Notes under the pieces: model-generated | Told to the model about the DNA's origin: nothing | Seen by the model: only the letters and a program-made list of their open reading frames with translations | Databases searched by the model: none | Made by a program: the position numbers and the translations under genes | From: Adineta ricciae | Lineage: Eukaryota; Rotifera; Eurotatoria; Adinetida; Adinetidae | NCBI GenBank assembly: GCA_905250025.1 | Contig: CAJNOJ010000075.1 | Span: 310,001-374,000 of the forward strand | Length of the DNA stretch: 64,000 nt | Direction of reading: 5' to 3' | Shown: piece after piece, positions 10,270 through 22,180 of the stretch | Layout: the number at the start of each line of letters is the position of its first letter | Numbering within the stretch: position 1 is the first letter of the stretch

Positions 10270-11324
10270 AGAACATTTTGTAGTTGTCACTACCTTCGTT
10301 CCCAGCTGAATTCCCATATATTTATTTCCATTCAAGACCAAAAATGATATTTATTTTTCATTTCTACAGTATGAAATTTTATCTTGTCTTGCTGTCGTGA
10401 ACTAGGAGAAAAAGTTTTAACAAATAAAGCAAAGAATTTTTTGTATTTGCTATAAAGTATTGTACTCAAAGCACAGTATGTAAATATACACTAGCGTTTT
10501 GTAATATCATTTGATTATAGAAGGTTGAATAACATAAAATATTCTATAGCTCAGCATGATTTTCTAGTAAAGTAGAATATTATTCAAAATAGAAAGATAT
10601 TTAAAATCACAGATTGAATTTATATTCGCAAGAGAGAAATCAGAAAAAATTTAATGACACTTATTCCAAACGAACTATTTTGTAGCGACTACTAGCAGAA
10701 ATCATTTTGCACCAGAAGAGCAAATCTATAATGATATTGTTGGTAAAAGTTTTCTATTACTTCTATCTATGAGTTTCGTTTCAATTATTTTACTATTTAT
10801 ATTGTTGATCAACGATTTACCAGAAAACTTCAAAGATGCTTTGGAGGAAATCCGTGTAACATTCTCCTCTAGACTTGCTATTCATTATAACATTGAGAAA
10901 TAAATTTAGAATAATGACCTTTCTTAACAGATAAGAAGAATTGTGTTATGCTCTTATTTAATTCATAAAAGGATGAAATCTGCTCAATCTTTACGTACAT
11001 TAGTTCGCTTTTAATTATGTGAAGTGTTTTGAAATAGTATTTTCTCGTAGTAGAAAATTTACGACGTTTACTCTTTAACATAAATCTTATACACTGTTTC
11101 TTAGCATTTCTTTGTCGAGCGATATTCTATACATATTTTGTCTTTTCAATGAATGGATTGGAAAATCGAACGAGGGGTCATGTAGAAGGAAGGAGATTGT
11201 TCTGAATAGTGACAGAGATAGACAGAGTATTGATCTTTTATTCTATTTATGTTTGTCTTACATAAAAAAATCTTGGATATTTTTCGATAAAAGTAAAAGA
11301 TAGTTCAAAATAGAATGAAAACAA
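10270..11324. other. No supported gene
   Basis: AT-rich spacer between the insulin-like gene and the 3' end of NitFhit. Short open stretches at 10878-11081 (minus) and 11112-11303 (plus) have no splice context or recognisable composition. Confidence 0.4.
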
Positions 11325-13218
11325 TTATTGTTTGTCGGAATAGAATAGTTTTCTAAGAGTTTTTGCTTCATCAATCATTTCCTGTTCTTGTCTCCAATCT
11401 TTCTGTTTTTTATCATGATGAGCCAACTAAAATAAAAATAAAAACAAGTATACACACATTTTGTTGAAGAAAACTGTACCTCATGATAAATCGTATCATT
11501 ATCTTCGAAATCACCGGGTACTCGTGGAAGAATATGAACATGAACATGCTAACAAAGAAAATTAATTTTTCTTCTAAATAGAAACTCTACTCAAGTAAAA
11601 GTAATTACTTTCACTGTTTGTCCAGCGTATTCTCCATCTTGTATTGCAATACTTAATGATTTTCCTTGGAAGAAATCCTCAATACGTTTTGCAATCAATT
11701 GTGTACTTAAAAATAAGTCGTCGATTTCCTCCGAAGTCAATTGAGAAAATCGTTCGACACAACGAATAGGTGATACAAGAATATCTGATTAAATAGATTA
11801 GAATATTTGACATATTCATACGATATATAGTGTGACATACGTCCGGGTACAACAGGTTTTCTATTGACTAGAGCCATACTTAATCTTGAGCGAAAAAATA
11901 CTTGCCCTGCTGTTATCTGCAATTGTCCCCAAGAGATTTTCTCATCGTCTTTGCTATCAATTCGTACTGAAAAAAGAAACAGAAGATATTATTTAATTAT
12001 TATTCACAAAAAAGTTCTCATACTACTCATATTCGTTGGTGATGTTAACGAATATAAATCTTGTCGGCGATGTTCCAAAATTGGCATTCGATCTCTCACT
12101 TCTCTGATACGTTCAAGATCAAGATCAACTGTGCGAACTGATGGATATTCTAAACCCATATCCAATAAAACTTTTCCCCAGGGATCGACTACCTATTGGA
12201 GAAAAAAAGGAAGTTTTTCGTTTTAGAAGAAAGAATTATTCAAACAAACCATTGAATGTCCATACGATTCCCGTTTACTCGTATGTGAACCAACTTGAGC
12301 AGCTGCAATGACAAAACATTGATTTTCAATCGCACGTGCACGAAGTAGAATCTATGAGAAATCGAAATTCCAATCGATAGAGTAAATGAATATATCTGAA
12401 ACTTACTTCCCAATGAGCCTCTCCAGTATGTTTAGTAAATGCACTCGGATAAGTTAAAATTTGAGCACCGTGTGTCGGTGACGATGTTAAAAAACGAGCA
12501 AATTCAACAAAACGAAGATCATAGCACTAAAAGTAGAGAAGAGTATGTTCGAATAAATTGTTGTGCAATGAAAACGAACAATTCCAAGAGCAATTCTTCC
12601 CAATGGTGTTTCAATTGGACTTATAATTGTTGAACCAGGTTGTGTATAATCCGATTCTCGAATATTTAAAGAACCAGCTTGAACATCAAATAGATGAATT
12701 TTCGAATAATGACCAACAATATCACCTTGATCATTGATCATTAAATGACTATTCAATATTCGATTTTTATCTTTCGACTGAAAAGTAAAATGATTTTAAA
12801 AAGAAAAATGAAAAAGCAAAACAAACTTGTTGATGAAAACCACCAAGTGAAAGCCATAACTGATTTTCTTTGGCTAAATTTCGATACCGAGTAATAATTG
12901 GACCATCGATTGGTTCAGCTTTCTCAATCGTTGCTGTTTTCGAATCACAAATATAATCAAATGCTTCGGGAAAAAAGACGATCTAAAAGAATACTTTGAA
13001 TTCATTTCTTTCTTTCTTTCTTTCGTTGAAAAACAAACTTTGGCATCTTGTTGTTTCGCTTCACGAATTAATTTTTGTCCAATTTGAAAGTTTTCTTCTT
13101 TATCATCACGACTGTTCAGTTGACATAAACCAATTCGAATAGATTTATTTGACATTTTTCGAGAAAATTTTCTTATATGAACGAAGTAATTTAATTTGAG
13201 ATTTAATCGACGAAACAT
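11325..13218 (-). CDS. NitFhit: Nitrilase-Fhit fusion protein, ten exons
   Basis: Ten exons run leftwards: 13218-13039, 12982-12827, 12777-12580, 12526-12407, 12351-12250, 12192-12024, 11966-11841, 11784-11609, 11548-11480 and 11426-11325. The introns are 49-60 nt and all junctions keep frame, giving about 465 residues. The nitrilase half has the catalytic triad Glu66 (FFPEAF), Lys138 (YSKIHLFD) and Cys179 (CYDLRF, first codon of exon 4). The C-terminal half is a HIT domain with H410-V-H412-V-H414 (HVHVHILPR). The Nit half is expected to hydrolyse deaminated glutathione and the Fhit half diadenosine polyphosphates. The fusion in one chain is known from fly and worm and persists in other protostomes. 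A basic, hydrophobic leader before [12 protein letters not shown] (residue 22) may be a mitochondrial targeting peptide, with the second Met giving a cytosolic form. Intron 1 carries a TTTC microsatellite. The gene looks intact. Confidence 0.95.
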
Positions 13219-13625
13219 TTATCATGCATTATTCGTTTATCTTTAATAAAAACTTTTATTGTCACGATAACTTTCTAAGATCATTTTAACTTTTTGAAAA
13301 TTTGAACGAATAAAAAAGAACTAGAACAATCTCCATTATTTTGACTATATAAAGTCTTTTCTCCTTGACAATCACGTCAAAGGTTTTTCAAAATAGAACA
13401 CAATTTCAAATGAAAAAATTTTTTAAAATATAATTAAACAATTGAGATACCCACGATCTACTTTATTCTCTAAAATGCGTGAAATATCTTTGTACTTAAA
13501 ATTTTATTTCATAAGATCTAAAATATAAAAAGAAAGAAACTTTTCTCAAAACTGGATCACAAGATAAGATGAAAAAAAAATGAAAAGATGTTTTTATTGA
13601 CTTTTAGTAGATTTTTATGAAAAAT
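13219..13625. other. Spacer between NitFhit and the ELL-like gene
   Basis: Very AT-rich, no coding signal. It should contain the NitFhit promoter and the 3' end of the ELL-like transcript. A TATATA-containing run near 13349 lies 130 nt from the NitFhit ATG. Confidence 0.35.
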
Positions 13626-15290
13626 TATATGAGTTGAGTATTTTTTTCAAGCCACTCTAATAAACTTGGTTCAACATGTTGATTTTTCATTTCTTCGGAA
13701 AGAATTTCATAGACATTTTGATGNAGGGAGAAGGTTTTTGTAAAAGTTTTTGTAAATGATTTAATTTGTGATGTAATTGATAAACACGTTGACGTTTATT
13801 GAGAAATCCATCATTAGTTTCACATTTAAAGAATTCTTCAACGATTTTCTTCGCTTTTTCATGATTCTGAAATGAATTTTAAAGAAAAAAAACCAAAATT
13901 ATCAATAGAAAGAAAAACAAACTTGATCATCAGTGAATTGTTGTTGAAGAACAGCAAATTTCTGTGAAATTTCATTTAAATAATCGATTAATTGATTATA
14001 TTCCGGAACAAGACGATGATATTCTTTTTCAACTTCATCCAAATCATTTTCATCAATTAAATCAAATTCATTTTTCAAACTAAAATGATTTTTATATAAA
14101 AAAAAATATTTTCTAAATAATTTTCATTTACTGTTCATGTGATTTCTCATTATCTGATAAAGCATTTGTTAATTTATCCAACATATCCGATACTAAAATT
14201 TTAAAAAAAATCATTTTGGATTTTGAAAAACATTTTTATTGTTACATTGTTGCATTTTTTCATCACTAAGAGGATTTTGTATGACATCATCACTTTCCAC
14301 TGATGTTTTTTCATTATTCACTGTTGATTTGCTTTTTATTGATGAAATTGAATTTGATATCAAAGGTTTCGAATTCGAACTTGATGGAACCTTTTGTTTT
14401 TTTTTTTCAAAAGGAAAATCATTTTGTTAAATCAAATTTTTTTTGTTTTACTTCATTATTTGTTTTAGTTAGAGTTGATCTTGCTGAATTCATTTGAGCT
14501 TCTTTGATTTTTCTTTAGAAAAAAAAAAGAAAGAAAGAATTGAAATGAACGAAAAAAGATGAAATAAATACTTTCGAACAATATTCGCTTCTCCTTTTGG
14601 ATAAAAAGGCCAATCATAATTGATTTCACCAGTTGTTAAAAGATGTTTTTGAAGAATATATTCTCCTGTTTTTAATTGAGTAGAAATTGATGATAAAATT
14701 ACATCTAATTGATCTTTATCTTCATCACGAATTCCTCCTTCTATTTATCATTAACAAATTTAATTTCTTATTGAGAAAATTCAAATAAATAAACAAACCA
14801 GTTTTCAATCGAGCGATTAGATCAGGTTTTTTATAAGTTCTTGCAGCTAATAGATGAATAAGTCTTTCTCTATAATTTCATATGAAAAGAAAATAATGAG
14901 AAAAAAGATTTTTAACCTTAATGGTCTTTCAAAAGATGATAGTTGAGTATTAGATGTAGAATTTGAATGTTCTTCTTGATTTGATCCAGGTCTTATTTTA
15001 CTTTTATTCAATGTTGATAAAGATGAACGAGGATTTGAAGATTTATGAGTCTTTTTCTCTAAAATTGCTTTCGATGTTTCACCAATTTCTTTTGTTCTTT
15101 AAAAATCAAATGAAAATCGTGAAACTTATTTTCATTCCAGAATATTTACTGTTTCTTTGTTAATTCTTCATGTTTTTGAAATTCGGAGACTTTAGTTCTT
15201 GNTGATACAATATCACTTGATTCTTTTCTTGATTAATTTTTTTTTTCTAATGAATTTGTTTTCATTTTAGTATTATTCACTTTTTTTTTC
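13626..15290 (-). CDS. ELL: ELL-type RNA polymerase II elongation factor, frame broken
   Basis: Exons read leftwards: about 15240-15150, 15096-14917, 14869-14799, 14740-14572, 14512-14246, 14192-14132, 14079-13923 and 13866-13626 (stop 13628-13626). Introns are 47-59 nt. The segment ERPLRERLIHLLAARTYKKP followed by INYDWPFYPKGEANIVRK matches the end of the ELL N-terminal domain. The last two exons (EYHRLVPEYNQLIDYLNEIS, then YQLHHKLNHLQKLL) match the occludin/ELL C-terminal domain. ELL factors suppress Pol II pausing in the super elongation complex. Problems: an extra A in an A-run near 14430 shifts the frame, N13724 appears to stand for three bases, an in-frame TAA follows an A-run near 15235, and the first part of the ELL domain is not found upstream. 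Sequencing error in homopolymers explains most of this; a decaying duplicate is the alternative. Confidence 0.75.
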
Positions 15291-16182
15291 TGTAATATAT
15301 CTTTTAAACAAATAAAAAGATTTTTTTTATACAAAATAACACAATAGACATTTATTCAAATATGTTTGTCCATACGTGTACTTTGCACAAAAGTCATTGA
15401 TTTATCTTTAAATATTTGTAACTTAGTTATTTTTTATGTAAATATCTTAGTAGAAAAATGTTTGTATAAAAGATTCTATTAACATTGTGGAAAAAGTGAG
15501 ATTTGTAGCATTGAAAAACGTTCTGAAAGTGTCAATTATACACGGTTTCTTTTTTCAAATTTTTGAGTTTGTGGAAAGTACAAAGTACAATCATTTAATT
15601 ATATTCGACTGATTATGAATAATATGCTCGTTAAAAAAAGACCTTGTATCATATATAATTGTTCGAATGATAAGTATTTTATACATATAAATAGAATACT
15701 TGAAGTACCTAAGACTTAAATAAAATATGTTGATGACTGTTCACATTGATTATTGTTTGTTCATCTCATTCTTATTGAATTTAAGATTAACTTAAGAAAA
15801 AAAAACAGGGAATTTAATACAAACATCATATTCTAAATAAGATAAATAAACTTATTTTTATGCCAGTTGAAGTTCAATTGATAAAGATTTTCTGAATATC
15901 TTTGAAATGTCAAAGTAACTTTGATGAACGACATTTAATGAAAATATACTTTTTAAACTAAGTGTGTTTTTTTTAAACATTTTTCGCAGACTATATTGAT
16001 TACCGTATGATAAATTCAGACACTATTTCATTTGTAAAACGTCTTATATCGAACAATTTACTTTTCTCCGTCTGAAATATTCTCATTACGTATATCAATA
16101 TATCGTGTTAAACGAACTGAAACGACGCTTGATTGTATTCCTATTTTGTCAGGTTAAACTTGAAAATACAAGTCAATATAAT
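15291..16182. other. No supported gene
   Basis: The missing N-terminal part of the ELL-like protein should lie here on the minus strand, but I could not find it: all frames are rich in stops. The minus strand has an acceptor-like TTACAG near 15290 only. Confidence 0.4.
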
Positions 16183-16497
16183 TTATTTCGATGATGAAAT
16201 ATAACGTGGATGGAGAAAATATATTAGAGTTGGTATTAATATCAATAAAATAATTAAAATTAAAAGAAAAATGACTAAAAAAATCTTAAGTTTATGTTTT
16301 AAACATATTGATTTGGAATCTTCGATTGATTTACTAAAAATGAAAAGAAATAAACTTTAGATTAAAAGATTAGATCGATAAAAATACTCAATAGTAATTG
16401 AAATTTCTCGTTGAATAGTCCAATTGGGATCTTCGAATGATTTTTCATTGAAATTACTTTGATCTTTCGAAGAACTCTCAATTGTTGTGTCATTCAT
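16183..16497 (-). CDS. Small tail-region membrane protein, two exons
   Basis: Exon 1 (16497-16388) and exon 2 (16333-16183) join in frame across a 54-nt GT...TTTTAG intron to give 86 residues. The first 50 are hydrophilic and acidic or serine rich (SSSKDQSNFNEKSFEDP). A short basic patch (KHKLK) leads into a 24-residue Leu/Ile-rich transmembrane helix (about 54-77), and the protein ends HPRYISSSK. With no signal peptide and a membrane span close to the C-terminus it is probably inserted with the N-terminus in the cytosol. It starts 394 bp from the divergent RhoGAP gene. No family is recognised. Confidence 0.6.
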
Positions 16498-16890
16498 TTG
16501 AAATCAAATGAGAAATGAAAGACATACGAAAAAATACAATTGTTTTTTGAGGTTTCATTCAAATTTCATTAAATAACAAGAAAAAAAACAATCAGAGAAG
16601 TCGATGAAAAGATTTCTTCTTGATTGAATCAAATTTGTAAATTAGCGACATCTGTTGAAAATGTAATTTAGTAATTTTCTTAGATAAAAAAAGTTTTTTA
16701 AAAAAAAAGATCAATTAAAATTAATCAAAATGAACAAATCATTTGGAAAAATTTTATTTTGAAAATATTGATTGATTGATTTTAATCAAATAGATTTTCA
16801 GTTGAAATGAAAAGAAAAGAAATCAAATCAATGTGATTTCTAATATTGATATTAAATAGAAAAGGAAATTGTAAATTCTATTGTTTTTAG
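16498..16890. other. Divergent intergenic region
   Basis: It lies between two gene starts that point away from each other, so it probably carries a shared promoter. The plus strand ends in GTTTTTAG directly before the RhoGAP ATG, so an untranslated or coding upstream exon of that gene may also be here. None could be defined. Confidence 0.4.
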
Positions 16891-19475
16891 ATGAATAAAT
16901 TTCGTCCATTTATCTCGGGAACAAAGTAAAATTCATTGAATTTTAATTTGAAAAGTATTATTTGTTGATAGGAGTGATGATGTTCCAGATTGTTACAATC
17001 GAGTTCGATATATTCGAGATGCTTGTAAAATTTTATCTGATGTTTATAAAACAGATAAAGATTTTGTAAGATTTTCATTTTGAGAATATTTGTTTTTTTT
17101 CGAAATAAAATTATTTTTTATTTTAGTTAAATAAAAGTTTTGATAATGAAATTTCCAAATCATTTAAAGATTTTCGTTCAAGTGAAGTTGGAAAAAATTA
17201 TCGTTCTCCTTATGGTTCAAATGGTGCTCCATCAATTTTAAATCGAACTATTGATGAATTAGTTCAAATTCATGATTTTATCGATTCAAAACGAAAAGAA
17301 TCTCTTGAACAAATAAAAAAAATCATCGAACAAGCAAAAGATAAACAAGTTTGTCAATATTTCTTTTAATTCACCAAAGATTATATTTGATTTTAGTCAA
17401 ATATTCGTCAAACAATGACTGAAGTGAAAGAAAATTATGAAAAAGCTCAAAGACGTTTAGAAACCGCCGATACGAATTTAAAAAAATTTCAAACTCGATC
17501 TGATCGTTATCAATTAGCAAATTATGATGAACGTTCTACTGAATTAGAAGATATTCGAAATGAATGTGAACAAACACGAACATTAACACGTGATATTTAT
17601 GTTACTGAAATTTATAAAATTGCAAGTGAAGAACATTTCATTACTCAAAATCTATTTTCTCAATATTTATTCGAACAAAATCATTTTTATAATGAAATTT
17701 GTAAACATTTATCATCAAGAATTCCAATAATTGAACAAAGATTAGAAGATGATGATTTAACTCCATCATTTCATTTAGATTTAATAAAACATTGTTCAAA
17801 ACGTTGTGATACAATTATTGCTTATCCAATTGAAATTTCCATTCGTTTATTAGAAAATTCTCTTCGTGAAGAAGGTCTTTTTCGTATTGCACCTGCACAT
17901 AATAAACAAAAGAAATTTGTTTCGGAACTTGATTTACAATTAATTGAACGAAGTTCAACTTTAAATGAACTTGGTTATGATCCACATGTTCCTGCAAATA
18001 CTTTAAAACAATATTTAAGAGGACTTCCTAATTGTTTACTTACATCAACACTTTTTGAACAATGGAATCAAATTCCACAATTAAATAATGAACAATTACG
18101 TCTTGAAAGAATTTCTCAATTATTAAAACAATTACCGAAAATTCATTATGAAAATCTCAAGTTCGTTTTCAATTTTCTTTTGTTTAATCTTTGATATGAT
18201 TTGTTTATTTTAGTTATTTAGTTCGTTTTTTAACACGTGTTGCAGAATATTCATCAGAAAATAAAATGAATGCAGCTAATTTAGGTATTTGTATTGGATG
18301 TAGTATTTTATATCCAAAAGATCAATCATCAAATACTTATACAAGTGGATCAATGATTCTTGAATTAATGATTAATTATTATAAACANNNNNNNNNNNNN
18401 NNNNNNNNNNNNNNNNNNNNNNNNNNNNNNNNNNNNNNNNNNNNNNNNNNNNNNNNNNNNNNNNNNNNNNNNNNNNNATCATTCTTGAATTAATGATTAC
18501 TTATTATCAACAATTATTTGTTTATTCAACTCAACAAGAACAAATCAATAAATCAACATTGAAATCTCAACCTGATCTCATTCCAATGGAATTTCATTCG
18601 AAAAATCGAAGTAATTCAAATGAAAATTTATTAGAAAATTCTATTTTATCTGTTCAACCGTATGTTATCTTTTTTTATCTTTTTGAAAAGAAAAAAAAAG
18701 ATTTAAAAAATATAATTTAGATCACCTGGAACACGTCGAAAGAATAAAGCTCCACCACCTCCTCCTTCTTCTTCAGCTCAACAAATTTATCAAGAAGAAA
18801 CTTATTCGGAACAAATTATTAATCCAAATCCTTCAGGTAATCAAACAAAATCCCAAATGTCCATATCCAAAAGTATTGAAGAATCATCTCAATCATCTAA
18901 TCAAATCAAAAATATTTACAGAAGATTTACAAGAGGTTTCTCAAATCCGCTCGCTTTCAATTTCTAATCGTTCGTCAATCACTCTTCTCTCTCTTTTTTT
19001 GCCTTTTGTCATTTCTTTGTTAACATTGGTGATTGGATGTTTATCAATTTCATCAAAATTCAATTCTCATATCTTTTTTTTTCATTTAGTTGTAAGTTCA
19101 TCAAGTTTCACTTCGAATGATAAAGTTCATCGACGAACTCCAAGTGATGGAATTCAATTAGATCGTCCGAATGCTCCACCACCATTACCACCACCTGTTG
19201 TTGTTGTTGCTTCACCTGTCATTCGATCAAAAGAAAGACTTTCAATTCCATTACAAACGAGTAGTAATTATTCAACTAATGAACAAACAACATGTAATGA
19301 AGACAAATCAAATGAAAATGATACAGTTAATGTTGGAAAATTAATTTCCGAATTAAATAATCGAATGGCTGCAGCAAAGTTAAATAATAATAATAATACT
19401 CAAACAAATAATATTCGTGTTTCATCTATTCGAAATAGCACTTTGAATTCACCTGGAGAAACAACGGATTTCTAG
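16891..19475 (+). CDS. BAR-RhoGAP protein of the ARHGAP17/44 type
   Basis: Proposed exons are 16891-16925, 16972-17065, 17127-17348, 17397-18160, 18214-18659 (contains the N gap), 18721-18836 and 19090-19475. The N-terminal 270 residues are helical and charged, as in a BAR domain that binds curved membrane. The RhoGAP domain follows: EEGLFRIAP with the arginine finger, then LKQYLRGLPNCLLT, YLVRFLTRVAEYSSENKM and NLGICIGCSILYP. It should stimulate GTP hydrolysis by Rac/Cdc42-type GTPases. The C-terminal tail carries proline runs (KAPPPPPSS and APPPLPPP) suited to SH3 partners, matching the BAR-GAP-proline layout of RICH1/RICH2. The ATG sits right after TTTTTAG, so the true start may be in an upstream exon. 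The 253-nt last intron is longer than the rest. Confidence 0.82.
18388..18477. other. Assembly gap of 90 N with duplicated flanks
   Basis: The roughly 30 bases before the gap and those after it are near-identical versions of the same coding stretch (ATTCTTGAATTAATGATTA...). Dropping the gap and one copy restores a smooth RhoGAP reading frame. This suggests the two contig ends overlap, perhaps as two haplotypes, and that no real sequence is missing. Confidence 0.7.
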
Positions 19476-20251
19476 TCGTTTATTCATTCAACTCGGTGCT
19501 ATTTCGATTTATTCTCATCAGTGACTCTTTTCTTTTTCAAACGAATCTTCTTCTTTTTACTAATATATATATATGAGAAAACAAATGCTTTGTTTATTAT
19601 TATATGAATAAAAAACAATGTTTATATTATCAAGTGAAATTCAATTGTTCAATGAATGATCCAATGTTTTAACTGTTTTACATAGTTGAAAATAATTCAA
19701 TAATCAATAATAAAATTGATACAATTCAAATCATTCTTTGATGTATTTTAAGATTTTAGTTTTTTTTTGAGATTTTCAAACAAAATCAGATGGCGCTTCT
19801 TTTCTACTCATGATCTCAGAATAGTTCAAGTTGTGACTACTGAAATGGATAAGAATCAATCATTGATCAAATATTGTTCCACGATCTCAAATTTCGTTTG
19901 ATTTTTATATTAAACCTGAATCGATTTCGTTGATAAAGGCATGTAAAATCAACCTTTTCACTATATTTCTCTGTTGCTTATTATTGGCCATGATAAGGAA
20001 TGAAAACATCAGACTATAGTAAATATTTGAGTATATATGACAACATCACTTGTAGTTTTTAATAACATCATTCTGTTGTTTGTGGAACAAATAGAATGAA
20101 TGCATCGTATCAACCCTGAGCATATAAAACTGCTTTAGTAATCTTATGAAAAGTTGGAAATGCAGCTGTTGCTATTGTAGCAGCATTGAAAGTCACTGAA
20201 TGATGTTGATGTGGAATTAGTGATGGGTGTTTTGTATTGTTTTAGAATTAA
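19476..20251. other. No supported gene
   Basis: 3' flank of the RhoGAP gene with a TA run near 19561-19573 and several AATAAA-like sites, then non-coding AT-rich DNA. Confidence 0.4.
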
Positions 20252-20491
20252 ATGGAAGTAGAAAATCTTGAAGAATATCAAACAGTGATTATTGAATTAA
20301 TCATATTTGTATCAAAAAGAAAATCTTTCATCAGTTTGAATATGGAAATGTTTACCAAATGATTAAGACATTTCTGCACTTTTATCCCTTGGAATTTTCC
20401 AGATACCTATGAAAAGTTAACATTACATGAAGAATTAACTGAAACAGATAGTCACAGAGATGATTTGATTGAATATTGTTTCAATCCTTAA
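20252..20491 (+). pseudogene. Decayed coding fragment of unknown family
   Basis: One frame reads MEVENLEEYQTVIIELIIF..., hits TGA at 20360-20362, then resumes in the same frame as LRHFCTFIPWNFPDTYEKL and HEELTETDSHRDDLIEYC before TAA at 20489-20491. The amino-acid mix after the stop is clearly protein-like, more so than anything else in this 2.7-kb spacer. Sequence on both sides continues with more stops. I read it as an old piece of a larger helical protein gene, disabled by nonsense changes. The family is not recognised. Confidence 0.4.
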
Positions 20492-22180
20492 AAACATTCA
20501 GATTTGCCAAATCTCTACTATATATGATGGCACCACGAACATCATATATTTAGAAACACTGTGGTAGATAATTCATATATTCTGTAAAATACTTTTTCCT
20601 TAATCCTAATTCAAAACGGTATAAATCCCTTCGATAGAGAGTTGAATATAGTAAGAAAATCATCTTTGAAAAAACTTTTCTGCTGGGAAAAAACACCTCT
20701 TACTATACATATAGATGATGCTGAATAAATATTTTCTTCCCACTTATTTTATGACACCTTCACGTCATTTAAAAGAAGAATCAGATGGCATCTCAGATTT
20801 TGTTTTTGGACAAGAAAATTGTTAAATCGAAGATGTGTACAGATACAAATTTGTAGCTGATGTGTTCGCATTCAGATGTAATTGAGGACTTATGACAAAT
20901 CAGTAGTGCACAATACAAAATCCAAATAGTTAGCTGAGATAAATCACTTATTCTATGGGCTATTGAATCGTGTTCCCATTTAGTCAAAGGAACACGATCG
21001 AAGAAGACAGAAGAAGGGAAAAATACGAGAGAACGTAGAAAACCAAAAAAAAAAGAATGCGAATACACGCATAATACGTGTGTATGGTAACGCCAACATG
21101 ATTGTGTGAAAAAAACCATTTAGGCTCATAGTGGGATATATCCTATGAGTCACAATTAGCAAACTATCACCTTCCATGATAAATAGACGTCTTTAAAAGA
21201 CTTGTTTTTTGCTTTGCATACAGAGAAAAGGAACGAACGTTTATTGTCCTTTTTATTTTCTGTTCTTCGTAAGTTATATAGATTTGGTTTCTTATGAAGT
21301 TGGAAAAATCCAATTGTTTTTTTTTTGTGAGTATTAACGCCTCGATACAACTCGTAGTAGCAGAAAGCGAAGTAAAACAGTGTGAAATACCTGTTACTAG
21401 CGAGTTCCTATCCAAACTGCACGGCAATTTTTCTCAGAAATTTTTTTATTTCTTCTCTAATCGTGCGTTCGTAGAGACAGTTCAAATTTCACTGTGTGTA
21501 AAGATATTGATCTTAATGTATCAGACCTTCTAGGCTTCATCTTTCGACTTTTACTTGACTTCGTATGCGGAAACACACACACACACTGAACATTAGATAT
21601 AGATCATGTATGTATATAGAATAGTTTACAAAAATTTCATTTTTCATTTAGAAAGATAAGACTACTTCAAGATGAAACCACGAATCTTAATATTTTAAGT
21701 GCTTTTGTTTTATCGCAATGTGTTTGCTTCTTCGATTTAGTCTTACTATCACGTGTTTTATATCTATATTGAGCCCAATCTGGCGCATTCTCCCATACAT
21801 CACGGACACTTGTATCCAGATTCTTATTGACACTTCTACTGACATGAGCCGTTTGAGTAAGTTTTTCGAGGAAATTTTCAACATTAAAGCTACGATAAAA
21901 CAATTTTCTGAACTCTCAGAAGAAACTTTCTTTCGTAGGATTTGTCGAGGTTACGAACTGTAGATATTTGCTTTCCACTGTGATTCACATACTCGATTAA
22001 ACATTAATGTCAAAAATACTACCGCTGAAGAAAAAAAAATATAAGATAATTACAACATTTAGTGTTTGATTAAATTAAAGGATTGAAAAATCCTTTATTG
22101 GCAAATTCTTATACATATTCTCTCTAAATTCTTCTAGATCATTCATATTTGAAATCTTCTCGATTTGATATCTGATATTC
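20492..22180. other. Mostly non-coding spacer before the giant-gene cluster
   Basis: Contains a CA run (about 21573-21586) and one doubtful minus-strand exon (next entry). The last 50 bases include TTCTTCTAG ending near 22137, an acceptor-like site 44 nt before the coiled-coil gene's ATG. Confidence 0.4.
21667..21903 (-). CDS. Doubtful terminal exon
   Basis: The frame gives FNVENFLEKLTQTAHVSRSV, then DVWENAPDWAQYRYKTRD and a Lys-rich end with TGA. Codon choice and composition look protein-like, and a TTATCGTAG acceptor-like site precedes it. No partner exon was found upstream on the minus strand. It may be the last exon of a lost gene or chance. The function is unknown. Confidence 0.22.
   Translation of the reverse strand: MFYRSFNVENFLEKLTQTAHVSRSVNKNLDTSVRDVWENAPDWAQYRYKTRDSKTKSKKQTHCDKTKALKILRFVVSS

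Noticed and set aside
21540..21610. CA dinucleotide run as a functional repeat
   Set aside because: Short and ordinary microsatellite.
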